This document shows, piece after piece, positions 55,719 through 64,000 of a stretch of DNA of 64,000 bases. The stretch is from the NCBI GenBank assembly GCA_032622095.1, contig CP136068.1:187541309-187605308 (forward strand). The letters run 5' to 3'. The notes under the pieces are model-generated. The model was not told the origin of the DNA. It made no database searches and saw nothing but the letters and a program-made list of their open reading frames with translations. The DNA is from Siphonodentalium dalli. Lineage: Eukaryota; Mollusca; Scaphopoda; Gadilida; Siphonodentaliidae. The translations under genes were made by a program, and so were the position numbers. Numbering within the stretch: the stretch's first letter is position 1; each line of letters begins with the position of its first letter.

Positions 55719-56560
55719 ATAAGGTGCCTGTCAATTGCAGAATGAGGTCCCCAGAGGGTGAAATTAGTGACGCTATCCTGCCAGTGTTCACGCTGCACCG
55801 AAAAATCTTCTGGCCAAAAAAGTGGCCAAATGAAATTTTAATGGCCAAATAAATACAAAATTGGCCAAATGTTTTTTTTGGCCAAAGTCCTCATTTTCTG
55901 GGCTCACAATTGATGACTAAATTATATTTTTTAAATATATAACTCTCTGACTCTATGTCGCGTTGCTGACACCATGTTCGCCAACTAATCATGTAATGGG
56001 GTAAGTTCGTTGTCATTGCTATTTTCGCTGAAATTAAACAACAGTTCTGTTGCTTATTATCGTGAGCTGTTGAATACCTATTGTTGTATTAATAACCTTT
56101 ATGGTGTGAAGCCCGGTTGTTGTTATCAGACGGGAGGCAGTTTATGACACATTACGTAACTGACAGGACAAGGCATTTATGTATTTCATCTTACAGACCG
56201 CCTAATCAATAAAATATGATATAACCAGTGCAGAGATTAAGGTTTTTGAGGATTAGCAATCACCTTTATACAACCATCACCATTCAATCAATTCTCCCCT
56301 TACAAAATAAATAAATCAGAAGTACGAAACCCGCGTGTCCAAAACTGGCAATATTTCATAGCCTATTTTTGTCGATCTATTCAGTGCTTTTTTAATTAGA
56401 TTTCTGTCTCCATTTGTGGTGAAAAAAAAGTATAGCCAAGGGAAATGTGGCCATTTTCGGAAAAAAAAGGCCACCGACACAGCGAACACTGTATCACACA
56501 TAGTGGGATGGCATCACCAAATTCGCCCTCTTGGGACCTCATTCTGCAATACCTCATCTT
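55719..56560. mobile_element. Foldback element split by a hAT-like insertion
   Basis: The left half (GGTGCCTGTCAATTGCAGAA … GTGACGCTATCCTGC) and right half (CATAGTGGGATGGCATCACC … GACCTCATTCTGCAATACC) make one palindrome when the 55782-56491 insertion is removed. Confidence 0.82.
55782..56491. mobile_element. hAT-like non-autonomous element (CAGTGTTC ends)
   Basis: Termini CAGTGTTCACGCTGCACCGA and GCCACCGACACAGCGAACACTG form imperfect inverted repeats. CAGTGTTC-type ends and an 8-bp target (TATCCTGC left, TATCACAC right, 5 of 8 matching) fit hAT. The interior has repeated GGCCAAA motifs near the left end (55830-55905) and no transposase. Confidence 0.7.
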
Positions 56561-57512
56561 ATTTAACTATAATAGTTAAATTTAGTAAGTGTCAGACCTG
56601 GTTATTGAAAACATCAATCAAATCGCTCAGTAAGTTAACAACACACTGTATATTAAACATGAATCAATCGCTTTGTAAGTTAACAACACATTGATATTTA
56701 TCAACAACTCGATATTATATTCAAACAAAGTATGTGTATGTGAGCTATGAAAGGCTAAATGAGGGAATCTTATCACTCACAGACATACATGTACATGAAT
56801 AATCACAGCATCCAACAAGACGGGTCTTCATGGAACCGAGGAACAAGGCGTGCAGTCAAAATAACACAAACAATTCTCCATGAGGAACATGACGAGCAGT
56901 CAATATAACACAAATAATTCTCCACAAGGACAGCGAGCAGTCAAAATATCGCAAATGATTCTCGACATTATTTTGATAAAATTCCAAAAAATATTCAAGA
57001 ATTAAATTCCAATCAATTTGGAATTATTTGAAGGAACCAAAGAGAACTGTTCGTATTGCGATGCTCACACATTAAGAGAACTGTTCGTGTTGCGACGCTC
57101 ACACATTTAACCCCCGGTTCTCAGACCCAATCATACAATGTCTGTGTTCGGATGAAGAAAATAAAAAGCTGGATATCATTGGTCATAAAATATATGTAAT
57201 ACTCCCCATTTCTCATTACGAACAACCCATAATAACAGAGAGGTTAGATCGAGAATCGTGTATCGATAAAGTGCATAAATTCTTTAGATTCACCTTCACT
57301 TACATGTGGATTACAGGGTTTTTTTTTGTTAACCTGTTGTTCTATCATGCAAGAAAAAATGGCTAACCCATTTTTTATGGCTAAGTCCCCCAAGAGAACT
57401 TCAGCGACACTTTTGAATAAGTATAAATTCTCGATTTAAAACTCTCTATTGTTAACATCATTCAAAATATTGCAAGCATTTACCCATATCAGACGCTGTG
57501 CGAAGTGAGATA
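56561..57512. other. No gene recognised
   Basis: Small repeats only: AATCGCT..GTAAGTTAACAACACA at 56622 and 56667; GAGCAGTCAA.ATA with CAAATAATTCTC every about 50 bp at 56850-56965; AAGAGAACTGTTCGT.TTGCGA at 57041 and 57073. Confidence 0.45.
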
Positions 57513-57641
57513 CAGTAATGCCCTAAGTAACTCGCCGAGAGCTTTCCGATGAATGGCAACAAGCCATATTTCCGACTAAATCCAGAAAAGTTACCCATAA
57601 TCCTGCTGTAGTTAAAGAGTCGATTACTTAGGGCATTACTG
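57513..57641. mobile_element. Tc1/mariner-like foldback MITE, left arm deleted
   Basis: TA-CAGTAATGCCCTAAGTAA, then directly CTCGCCGAGAGCTTTCCGAT and a complete right arm to GGGCATTACTG-TA. Confidence 0.88.
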
Positions 57642-57836
57642 TAAAAGCAGAATTTTCACCACTAGAATTTTTGACTGGTGCTTACCTTCACAAAATTATG
57701 AAAGTTATTAGCTACAAACTAGCTGGTAAAACTAGGCCAGTTGGTGAATGAAAAATCTATAAAACTGACCAAAAGCCAATAAGGCCACAGCGATTTTATC
57801 TATTTTTACCTATTCTGAATAGTATAGCTGTCATAT

Positions 57837-58290
57837 TTAACCCTTTGAGTGACACGGGCCGATCTCATCAGCCCTAATTTACGTTCTGTAAAATGGGCCC
57901 TAAAAACAAATAAAAAATGAAAAAAAAACATTTTTTTTAAAAACATTTTTTTGGTTGAATTCTTTTTGGGTATGCTTAAGCATGCTATAGGGCATGTTAT
58001 AACTCAAAACTATCACCAAGTATTCATAGTAATAATTTTGATGCCCATGAAAAACATAAGATTCCCTGGCCCTAAACCTACAAAATAAGCCTGTTAAAGA
58101 ATATAAGAAACAATTATTAAAATTGTAAAAAATTGTAAAAAATAATAACAAATGATGAAAAATTGTTAGGCCAATGCATTCTCTTATATATGCGAGGCGA
58201 CCTATGGTCGACTCGCATATATAAGAGAATGCATTGGCACAGGGTATATGGGTTGATACAAAAAATCGGACCTGGCACTCAAAGGGTTAA
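57837..58290 (-). mobile_element. TTAA-flanked MITE, CCCTTTGAGTGCCAG subfamily
   Basis: TTAACCCTTTGAGTGACACG on the left and CTGGCACTCAAAGGGTTAA on the right. One palindrome (58170-58238). A middle segment (GGGTATGCTTAAGCATGCTA, ATGCCCATGAAAAACATAAG) is shared in complement with 53300-53460. Same palindrome as the CCCTTTACCC subfamily but different outer ends. Confidence 0.88.
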
Positions 58291-58434
58291 GGTCTGGTGA
58301 TTGAAAAATCTATTCTCCAAAAGTTTAAACTGACGAAAAGACAAAATTCTATGGCAGGCAAATTTAAAACCTGGTGAATGTAACTGGTATTTTTTCGTAC
58401 CGAAATTGACCAAAAACATGAACTAACAACTAAA

Positions 58435-58525
58435 GCTGGCAAAATTAGGCCTAGTGACTGAACATAGTTTAATTAGGCCTAGTGACTGAACATAGTTTAA
58501 TTAGGCCTAGTGACTGAACATAGTT
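58435..58525. repeat. 28-bp minisatellite, three copies
   Basis: Unit AATTAGGCCTAGTGACTGAA plus CATAGTTT. Confidence 0.92.
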
Positions 58526-58600
58526 TTATCAAACAGATTTTGTCTCGGTTTTTGGGGATGAACAGGTTGTTGTACAATCCAAATCTAATACAATTGTGAG

Positions 58601-58704
58601 AGCTATCCGATGAATGGCAACAAGCCATATTTCCGACTAAATCCTGAAAAATTACCCATAATTCTGCTGTGGCTAAGGAGTCGATTATTTAGGGCATTAC
58701 TGTA
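58601..58704. mobile_element. Tc1/mariner-like foldback, solitary right arm
   Basis: AGAGCTATCCGATGAATGGC through TTATTTAGGGCATTACTG-TA; the left arm is absent. Confidence 0.85.
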
Positions 58705-58845
58705 TTCTGAGGTTTATCGGAAAAACAAGAGGAAGCCCATTCTTTCATATAGAAGTGTTTCAGAGAAAAAATTGTAACGTTTTCATTTCAAGAACGTTTC
58801 TGAGAAAAAATTATGACGTTATCATATCAACAGGTAAGGCACCAA

Positions 58846-59094
58846 GCCTTGAAATAGTGTGTCTGTCATTTGCAGAATGAGGTCCCCAGAGGGTGAATTT
58901 AGTGATGCTACCCCGCATAGCAGGCTAGCATCAACAAATTCACCCTCTGGGGACCTCATTCTGCTTACACCTGAGCAGAATGAGGTTCCCAGAGGGTGAA
59001 TTTGGTGATGCTAAACCGCTATGCGGGTTAGCATCACTAAATTCACCCTCTGGGGACCTCATTCTGCAAATGACAGACTCACTATTTCAAGGCT
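58846..59094. mobile_element. Foldback MITE with two palindromes, complete compact copy
   Basis: Outer arms CCAAGCCTTGAAATAGTGTG and GACTCACTATTTCAAGGCTTG; palindromes at 58873-58965 and 58975-59068, separated by only about 10 bp. Directly abuts the next MITE at 59096. Confidence 0.9.
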
Positions 59095-59095
59095 T

Positions 59096-60273
59096 GTCAG
59101 GCACATCCTGAATTTCACTATTATATTATTACCGTTTTGTGAATTTGATAAAAGAGGGATAATCCAAAATCATATTTCACACAAATTATTCAAAATCAGT
59201 GTCGCACTAATTTGGTATGATACATATATTTTGTCCAGGAGAATGATTCATCATGATGGCATCCGATAAGGCCAAAAAAAGAAAAGGTTTTGGTTCTCAG
59301 GCCCCGCCGCATTGAATAAAAAGGGCCGCATTAGGCCTTTTTATTGCAATGCCTGATGTTATGACTAAAAAACTTACGAAAAAAAACATTTGAAAAAAAA
59401 AAAAACTTGTTTTTTTTGGAATTCATCAACATGTCCATAGCATATATGTGTTGAATATTAGTGTGCATTGAGCTCTAACATGTAATGTGTTAAAAAGTGA
59501 CTTGCAGGCTTACAACATGAAGTAGATAACTACAATTAAGAAAATGATTAGCTGATCCTCATGCTCTTCTTACAATTAGTCATTGTGAACAACTTACACT
59601 AATTGTAACTTTATACAATTGAAAGGCACAGGACTAAATTCAGGATCACATATTAGAATGGGGAGGTATCAGTTTTTAGACAACAATAACAGTAGTTAAT
59701 GTCAGGGGCATTATATGATGTTATGTAATCCCAGTCCGGCATACACTGGTAGTACAATGTCATTTTTATATAAGACTAAATGAGTTTATATGCATAACAG
59801 TTCCCTCTACATTTCTGGTAATTACTAGACAGAGAAAGGTATCTTTGTCCATGCTTACTATGCGCAGAAAAAAATAAAAAATAAAAATAAAACCCTCCCT
59901 CCCTCATTGATTTGAAAGAAAAAAATTGCCCGAGAACCAAAAAACACTTTCTTTTTTTTGGCCTAAGCAACTCAATTACTAAATTAGCATTCAATTAGTT
60001 TAAATTTTTTTATGAAGGCGCGATTGAGTCATCCTGTTATTGTCATTTAGAAAGGCATATATTAGTAATATTATTGAATAACAAAGCTGGCGCAAAAGAT
60101 TGCACAAACAGATTTTATCCGAAGATTGTTCATTCGCTGCGATATTGTTAAGAGTGAAATCTGGATGTGCACTGGTATGCGCCATCTTCTATACCCGACG
60201 CAAATAAAGGAAACATGAATATGTTATAGTCAAATATCACTATAATAGTGGAATTCAGGATGTGCCTGACCTG
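59096..60273 (-). mobile_element. MITE of the CAGGTCAGGCACATCC family with a nested Harbinger-like element
   Basis: Left GTCAGGCACATCCTGAATTT, right GGAATTCAGGATGTGCCTGACCTG; interior is the reverse complement of 37904-38393. Removing 59270-59963 plus one TAA restores CGATAAGCAACTCAATTA, as in the relatives. Confidence 0.9.
59270..59963. mobile_element. PIF/Harbinger-like non-autonomous element with TAA target duplication
   Basis: 694 bp with termini GGCCAAAAAAAGAAAAGGTT / TTGGTTCTC and GAGAACCAAAAAACACTTTC / TTTTTTTTGGCC. TAA lies on both sides, while related MITEs at about 38195 and 44795 hold this site with TAA only once. A 3-bp TAA duplication with GG-starting ends fits PIF/Harbinger. 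No transposase recognised. Confidence 0.82.
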
Positions 60274-60296
60274 TCTTTGGTTGCTTGACCTTAAAC

Positions 60297-60490
60297 ATGC
60301 ATAATCCGATTAAATGCCCCTCAATTACTATTTATTTGAATTTGGGGGTAAAAAATATTTGATTCGAGTTGAGGAACCCACCTGTCAAAGCTTGGAGTTA
60401 TTAGATATCGATTTTTAAAATCTATTATTTATCATCATGAAGACTTATTAGTGGCCCAGTCAAACGTCGAGGAGCCGACAATCTCAGACA
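60297..60490 (+). mobile_element. Fragment of the AGGTACTCAATCCGA MITE
   Basis: ATAATCCGATTAAATGCCCC, then GGGGGTAAAAAATATTTGAT, TCGAGTTGAGGAACCCACC and GTGGCCCAGTCAAACGTCGA; both ends missing. Confidence 0.8.
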
Positions 60491-60511
60491 TTTGGTGTAC
60501 TAACTTAACAA

Positions 60512-60749
60512 TTAACCCTTTGAGTGCCAGGGGCCGATATTATCGGCCCTAAACCTACACAATAAGTCTGTTAAAGAATATAATAAAATATATTAAAATT
60601 GTAAAAAAAAAACAAAAAAAATTGTTAAAGCCAATGCATTCTCTTATATATGCGAGGCGACCTATGGTCGACTCGCATATATAAGAGAATGCATTGGCAC
60701 AGGGTATATGGGTCGATACAAAAATCGGACCTGGCACTCAAAGGGTTAA
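60512..60749 (-). mobile_element. TTAA-flanked MITE, CCCTTTGAGTGCCAG subfamily, short
   Basis: TTAACCCTTTGAGTGCCAGG and CCTGGCACTCAAAGGGTTAA; one palindrome at 60630-60698. 238 bp including TTAA. Confidence 0.9.
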
Positions 60750-60793
60750 GTAGTTTTCAGTTTAGGTCCATCTAAAATTTCCACCTCATGACG

Positions 60794-61275
60794 TACAATA
60801 ATGCCCTAAATAATCGACTCCTTAATCACAGCATAATTATGGTTAATTTTTCACGATTTATTCGGAAATATGGCTTGTTGCCATTCATCGGAAAGCCCTC
60901 ACCTCATAGTGGAATTCAGAATGTGCCTGACCTGTCTAAGGCTTGTTGCCATTCATCGGAAAGCCCTCACCTCATAGTGGAATTCAGAATGTGCCTGACC
61001 TGTCTAAGGCTTGTTGCCATTCATCGGAAAGCCCTCACCTCATAGTGGAATTCAGAATGTGCCTGACCTGTCTAAGGCTTGTTGCCATTCATCGGAAAGC
61101 CCTCACCTCATAGTGGAATTCAGAATGTGCCTGACCTGTCTAAGGCTTGTTGCCATTCATCGGAAAGCCCTCACCTCATAGTGGAATTCAGAATGTGCCT
61201 GACCTGTCTAAGGCTTGTTGCCATTCATCGGAAAGCCCTCACCTCATAGTGGAATTCAGAATGTGCCTGGCCTGA
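60794..61275. repeat. 68-bp chimeric satellite made from two MITE families
   Basis: Starts as the left arm of a Tc1/mariner-like foldback (TAATGCCCTAAATAATCGAC, 60801). From 60871 the unit GGCTTGTTGCCATTCATCGG, AAAGCCCTCACCTCATAGTG, GAATTCAGAATGTGCCTGAC, CTGTCTAA repeats about 5.7 times. The first part is the foldback arm; the second (TAGTGGAATTCAGAATGTGCCTGACCTG) is the terminus of the CAGGTCAGGCACATCC MITE. It ends in GTGCCTGGCCTGATC. Confidence 0.93.
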
Positions 61276-62087
61276 TCAAGATGTTACTTTTGCTTCACTA
61301 AAATATTTGCAATCAAAGGAATGACTATATAACTCTGAAACACATTTTAAAATTATTAGAGTTATCTAACATGGAAACTTCAACCACCCAAACATTGGGA
61401 ATTGAACACCAAATCCATACATATATGGTGTGGCCATCCAGATACATGTACCTAGTGTGCGTGGTGTGACATGGAATTTGATCTCCACGCCCTGTTCAAT
61501 TCCCATGCAATTATGAAGAATCAATTGATGGCGGGTCATAAGAATAAGTTCTTTTTCTCTTATATTTCTATTTTCCTGTTATTTAATCATTATATTCATG
61601 TATATTCTTTTGTAAAATCTTCATATTGACTTGGAGGAATAAAAGATATATATATTTGGGCATGGTGAACATTTCAATTGGCATGGTGAATATTTAATTT
61701 TGATTATTCTTTCAAATGAGTGTGGTTATCATTTCAATGTTGTTTAGTTATAATTTCATTTTCATTTTCGGTGTGGTTATCATTTTCATTTGGTCGTGGT
61801 TTTCATTTCATAGAAATTATTTACAATACCAGCTGCTAACATTGCTAATCATAGGCCAGATAAAAAGTTAGTTCGTTTCTCAGCCTGAGCCTCCAACATA
61901 ACTATCACTTCTCATTAATAAATATATTAAAAAATTGTCCAAATACATCATTGGACAATACTTTAGTTTCTGTTGAAATTACACAAATTCTATATTTGCT
62001 TCTATGGCACTGCCTTGTGACGTAACTAATTTCGAGGGCTGCATAGTGTCAAATTTTTCATAAAACACAGACACCCTATATTTTTTC
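61276..62087. other. No gene recognised
   Basis: Imperfect repeats of TGTGGTTATCATTTCATT at 61670-61810. A partial inverted pair (GGAATTGAACACCAAATCCA / GGAATTTGATCTCCACGCCC) lies at 61398-61500. No domain-bearing frame. Confidence 0.45.
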
Positions 62088-62487
62088 TTAACCCCTTACC
62101 CAACAAACCGGCCAAAAACGACCAAATAAAGCTGCAACAGCCTAAATTATCTTGGGTCTGTCTCAATAAAACCATACAAATATGGATATCATTGGAACCG
62201 GCTCATTGACCACATTGTGATGGTTACAGTTATGCCCTGTGCCAATGCATTCTCTTATATATGCGAGTCGACCATAGGTCGCCTCGCATATATAAGAGAA
62301 TGCATTGGCCTAAAAAAAATCTTTTTTTAACACTTTTTACCATTTTTTCTTACATTCTTTAACAATTTTATAATTTTTAATGTGTAAAGCCAATGCATTC
62401 TCTTATATATGCGAGGCGACCTATGGTCGACTCGCATATATAAGAGAATGCATTGGCACAGGGCCGTTCTGTTGGGTAAAGGGTTAA
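62088..62487 (-). mobile_element. TTAA-flanked (piggyBac-type) MITE with two palindromes
   Basis: TTAACCCCTTACCCAACAAA to TCTGTTGGGTAAAGGGTTAA; palindromes at 62243-62311 and 62392-62459; orientation as 50041-50430. Confidence 0.9.
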
Positions 62488-62561
62488 ATATGGCCTCCTC
62501 ACATATAAATTTGACATTGGCATTAATTATTTATGTACTGATCTACAAGCCATATAGCTAT

Positions 62562-63126
62562 CCCACAGGGAGCCTCACATAGATGGAAGCATGCACTATG
62601 GAGTGTCGTCTGCTCCAGTCTATGTGGGGCTCTCTATGGGTTAGACACTGAAAGATGAACTATTTTGTTTATCTAGCATTCTAAATGAAAACATCGAAGC
62701 CTTGAAATAGTGTGTCTGTCATTTGCAGAACGAGCTCCCCAGAGTGTGAATTTAGTGACACTATCACCGCACAGTGGGCTAGCATCAACAAATTCACCCT
62801 CTGGAGACCTCATTCTGCTTAGACCTCATCTTCTAGGAAGTATCTATGGTATAAAATTAACATTGTTTTCAGTTACGTTTTCCCTTCTGGGAAGTTTCTA
62901 TATCTCCTAATTTGCAGAAGATAAAATCCATAATCGAGGCGCCCAATGGGTGAACATCACCAACTTCAACTGGGGAACTTCAATCTGATCCTAGGTCTAC
63001 CATAGCAGTTGAGGGCCTAAGCAGAATGAGGTTCCCAGAGGGTGAATTTAGTGATGATAGCATCACTAAATTCACCCTCTGGGGACCTCATTCTGCAAAT
63101 GACAGACACGCTATTTACAGGCTTGA
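62562..63126. mobile_element. Composite foldback element, full-length two-palindrome form
   Basis: A GGGAGCCTCACATAGATGGA hairpin (62567-62637), the ATTTTGTTTATCTAGCATTC linker, then outer arm GCCTTGAAATAGTGTGTCTG, palindrome 1, a 200-bp centre shared with 6540-6735, palindrome 2 and outer arm GACAGACACGCTATTTACAG. With 6412-6853 it defines the complete element. Confidence 0.88.
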
Positions 63127-63147
63127 AAACATCGGCAAGCTGACACG

Positions 63148-63523
63148 TTAACACTTTACCCAATAAACCGGCCAAAACCGGCCAAATAAAGCTTCAACAG
63201 CCTAAAATATCTTCGGTCTGTCTCAATAGAACCATACAAATATGGATATCATTGGAACCGGCTCCTTGACCACATTGTGATAGTTACAGTTATGCCCTGT
63301 GCCAATGCATTCTCTTATATATGCGAGTCGACCATAGGTCGCCTCGCATATATAAGAGAATGCATTGGCCTAAAAAAAAATTATAATTTTTTCTGACATC
63401 TTTTTAACAATTAATATGTGTTAAGCCAATGCATTCTCTTATATATGCGAGGCGACCTATGGTCGACTCGCATATATAAGCGAATGCATTGGCACAGGGC
63501 CGTTCTGTTGGGTAAAGAGTTAA
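63148..63523 (-). mobile_element. TTAA-flanked (piggyBac-type) MITE, in the presumed 3' UTR of the right-hand gene
   Basis: TTAACACTTTACCCAATAAA to TCTGTTGGGTAAAGAGTTAA; palindromes at 63302-63370 and 63425-63495. It begins 76 bp past the stop codon of the minus-strand exon at 63599-63772. No AATAAA on the minus strand was seen between the stop codon and the MITE. Confidence 0.88.
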
Positions 63524-63598
63524 CACAGACCAACTGATTACACATGTAAACATCCCTGGAAGCAGTGAGCTATTTATAGTATGTCGAGTTGAGTATTA

Positions 63599-63772
63599 TC
63601 AATGAATACTGTTGGGGCTACCCGCGGGTTTCTTGACGTTGTTTCGTTCAGAGGCACGGTGACCAGCTGTGTGGTTGTTCCCCTTTAAGGAATCTTTACG
63701 TTTCTCTTCATCTGAATCTGTTTGTGGGAAGTCAGATTCGCTCTCGGAATCGCTCCTAGCATCATTCTTCAG
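63599..63772 (-). CDS. Last coding exon of an unidentified gene
   Basis: Minus-strand terminal exon: acceptor TGTTCACTTACAG at 63773-63785, phase 0, then 57 codons and TGA at 63599-63601. The peptide begins LKNDARSDSESESDF, continues PQTDSDEEKRKDSLKG and ends GSPNSIH. The first half is rich in Ser/Asp/Glu in the pattern of casein kinase 2 sites; the second half is basic and polar, with no hydrophobic segment, so it is probably a disordered cytosolic or nuclear tail. Balanced codon use and a clean acceptor contrast with the AT-rich repeats around it. I do not recognise the family. The rest of the gene lies past the right edge. It is on the same strand as, and upstream of, the SAXO-like gene. 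Confidence 0.7.
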   Translation of the reverse strand: MKNDARSDSESESDFPQTDSDEEKRKDSLKGNNHTAGHRASERNNVKKPAGSPNSIH

Positions 63773-63799
63773 CTGTAAGTGAACAGTGTAGAGTTTATC

Positions 63800-64000
63800 T
63801 TACAATTTTTAGGACATAAAATAAAAAACATCCATTACCCTGCAGGGAGCCCCACACATATATAGAAGCATATAGAAGAGTGTTGTCTGCTCAAGTTTGT
63901 CAGGGGCTCTGTATGGGTGAAATTATAAAATTGTTAAAGAATACAAGAAAAAATTATTAAAATTGTAAAAAATTGTTAGGCCAATGCATTCTCTTATATA
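63800..64000. mobile_element. Composite palindromic element, cut by the window edge
   Basis: CAATTTTTAGGACATAAAAT, foldback CCCTGCAGGGAGCCCCACAC to GTCAGGGGCTCTGTATGGG (63837-63918), linker and start of a CCAATGCATTCTCTTATATA palindrome. Same composite as 52435-52640. It lies in the last intron of the right-hand gene. Confidence 0.85.

Overview
This is eukaryotic DNA, AT-rich and very repeat-rich, with almost no protein-coding sequence. It contains spliced exons, 5'-truncated non-LTR retrotransposon sequence, dense non-autonomous DNA transposons (MITEs and foldback elements) and many satellites and minisatellites. A ciliary (SAXO-type) gene and a CR1/Jockey-type LINE point to an animal. MITEs filled with tandem repeats resemble what is described in bivalve molluscs (the pearl-type elements), so a marine mollusc is my best guess. 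No marker in the window proves it.

Coding content: two minus-strand genes. (1) A SAXO-like gene (stabilizer of axonemal microtubules). Three exons join in a single frame with matching intron phases: exon 1 at 33532-33620 (start codon, phase-2 donor), exon 2 at 4389-4620 (phase-2 acceptor, phase-0 donor) and exon 3 at 2871-3099 (phase-0 acceptor, phase-1 donor). The gene continues beyond the left edge. Its first intron is about 28.9 kb and is made almost wholly of satellites and transposons. (2) The last coding exon of an unidentified gene at 63599-63772, with an acidic, serine-rich C-terminus; the rest lies beyond the right edge. Between them, 33.9-63.5 kb, I found only repeats.

Layout: 0-2.8 kb, a 45-bp satellite, a perfect-looking 222-bp duplication and old repeats. 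2.8-4.6 kb, exons 3 and 2, with a palindromic array and C-rich DNA between them. 4.7-11.4 kb, dispersed repeats and MITEs, including one filled with GAGATATCTC palindromes (8490-9459). 11.5-14.9 kb, a 31-bp satellite and a second array. 15-21.8 kb, nuclear-receptor-motif repeats, a roughly 180-bp diverged satellite and an inserted LINE fragment. 21.8-32.5 kb, a large 66-bp satellite with a 1.7-kb non-satellite island. 33.5-33.85 kb, exon 1 and presumed promoter. 34.5-63.5 kb, a dense mosaic of nested elements and minisatellites.

The main pattern is a transposon-to-satellite pipeline. Several unrelated MITE families carry tandem arrays whose monomer is the palindrome found beside their own terminal repeat, and one array (60.9-61.3 kb) joins the ends of two different MITE families in one 68-bp monomer. 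Related copies inside the window serve as filled and empty sites, so several insertions can be placed almost to the base.
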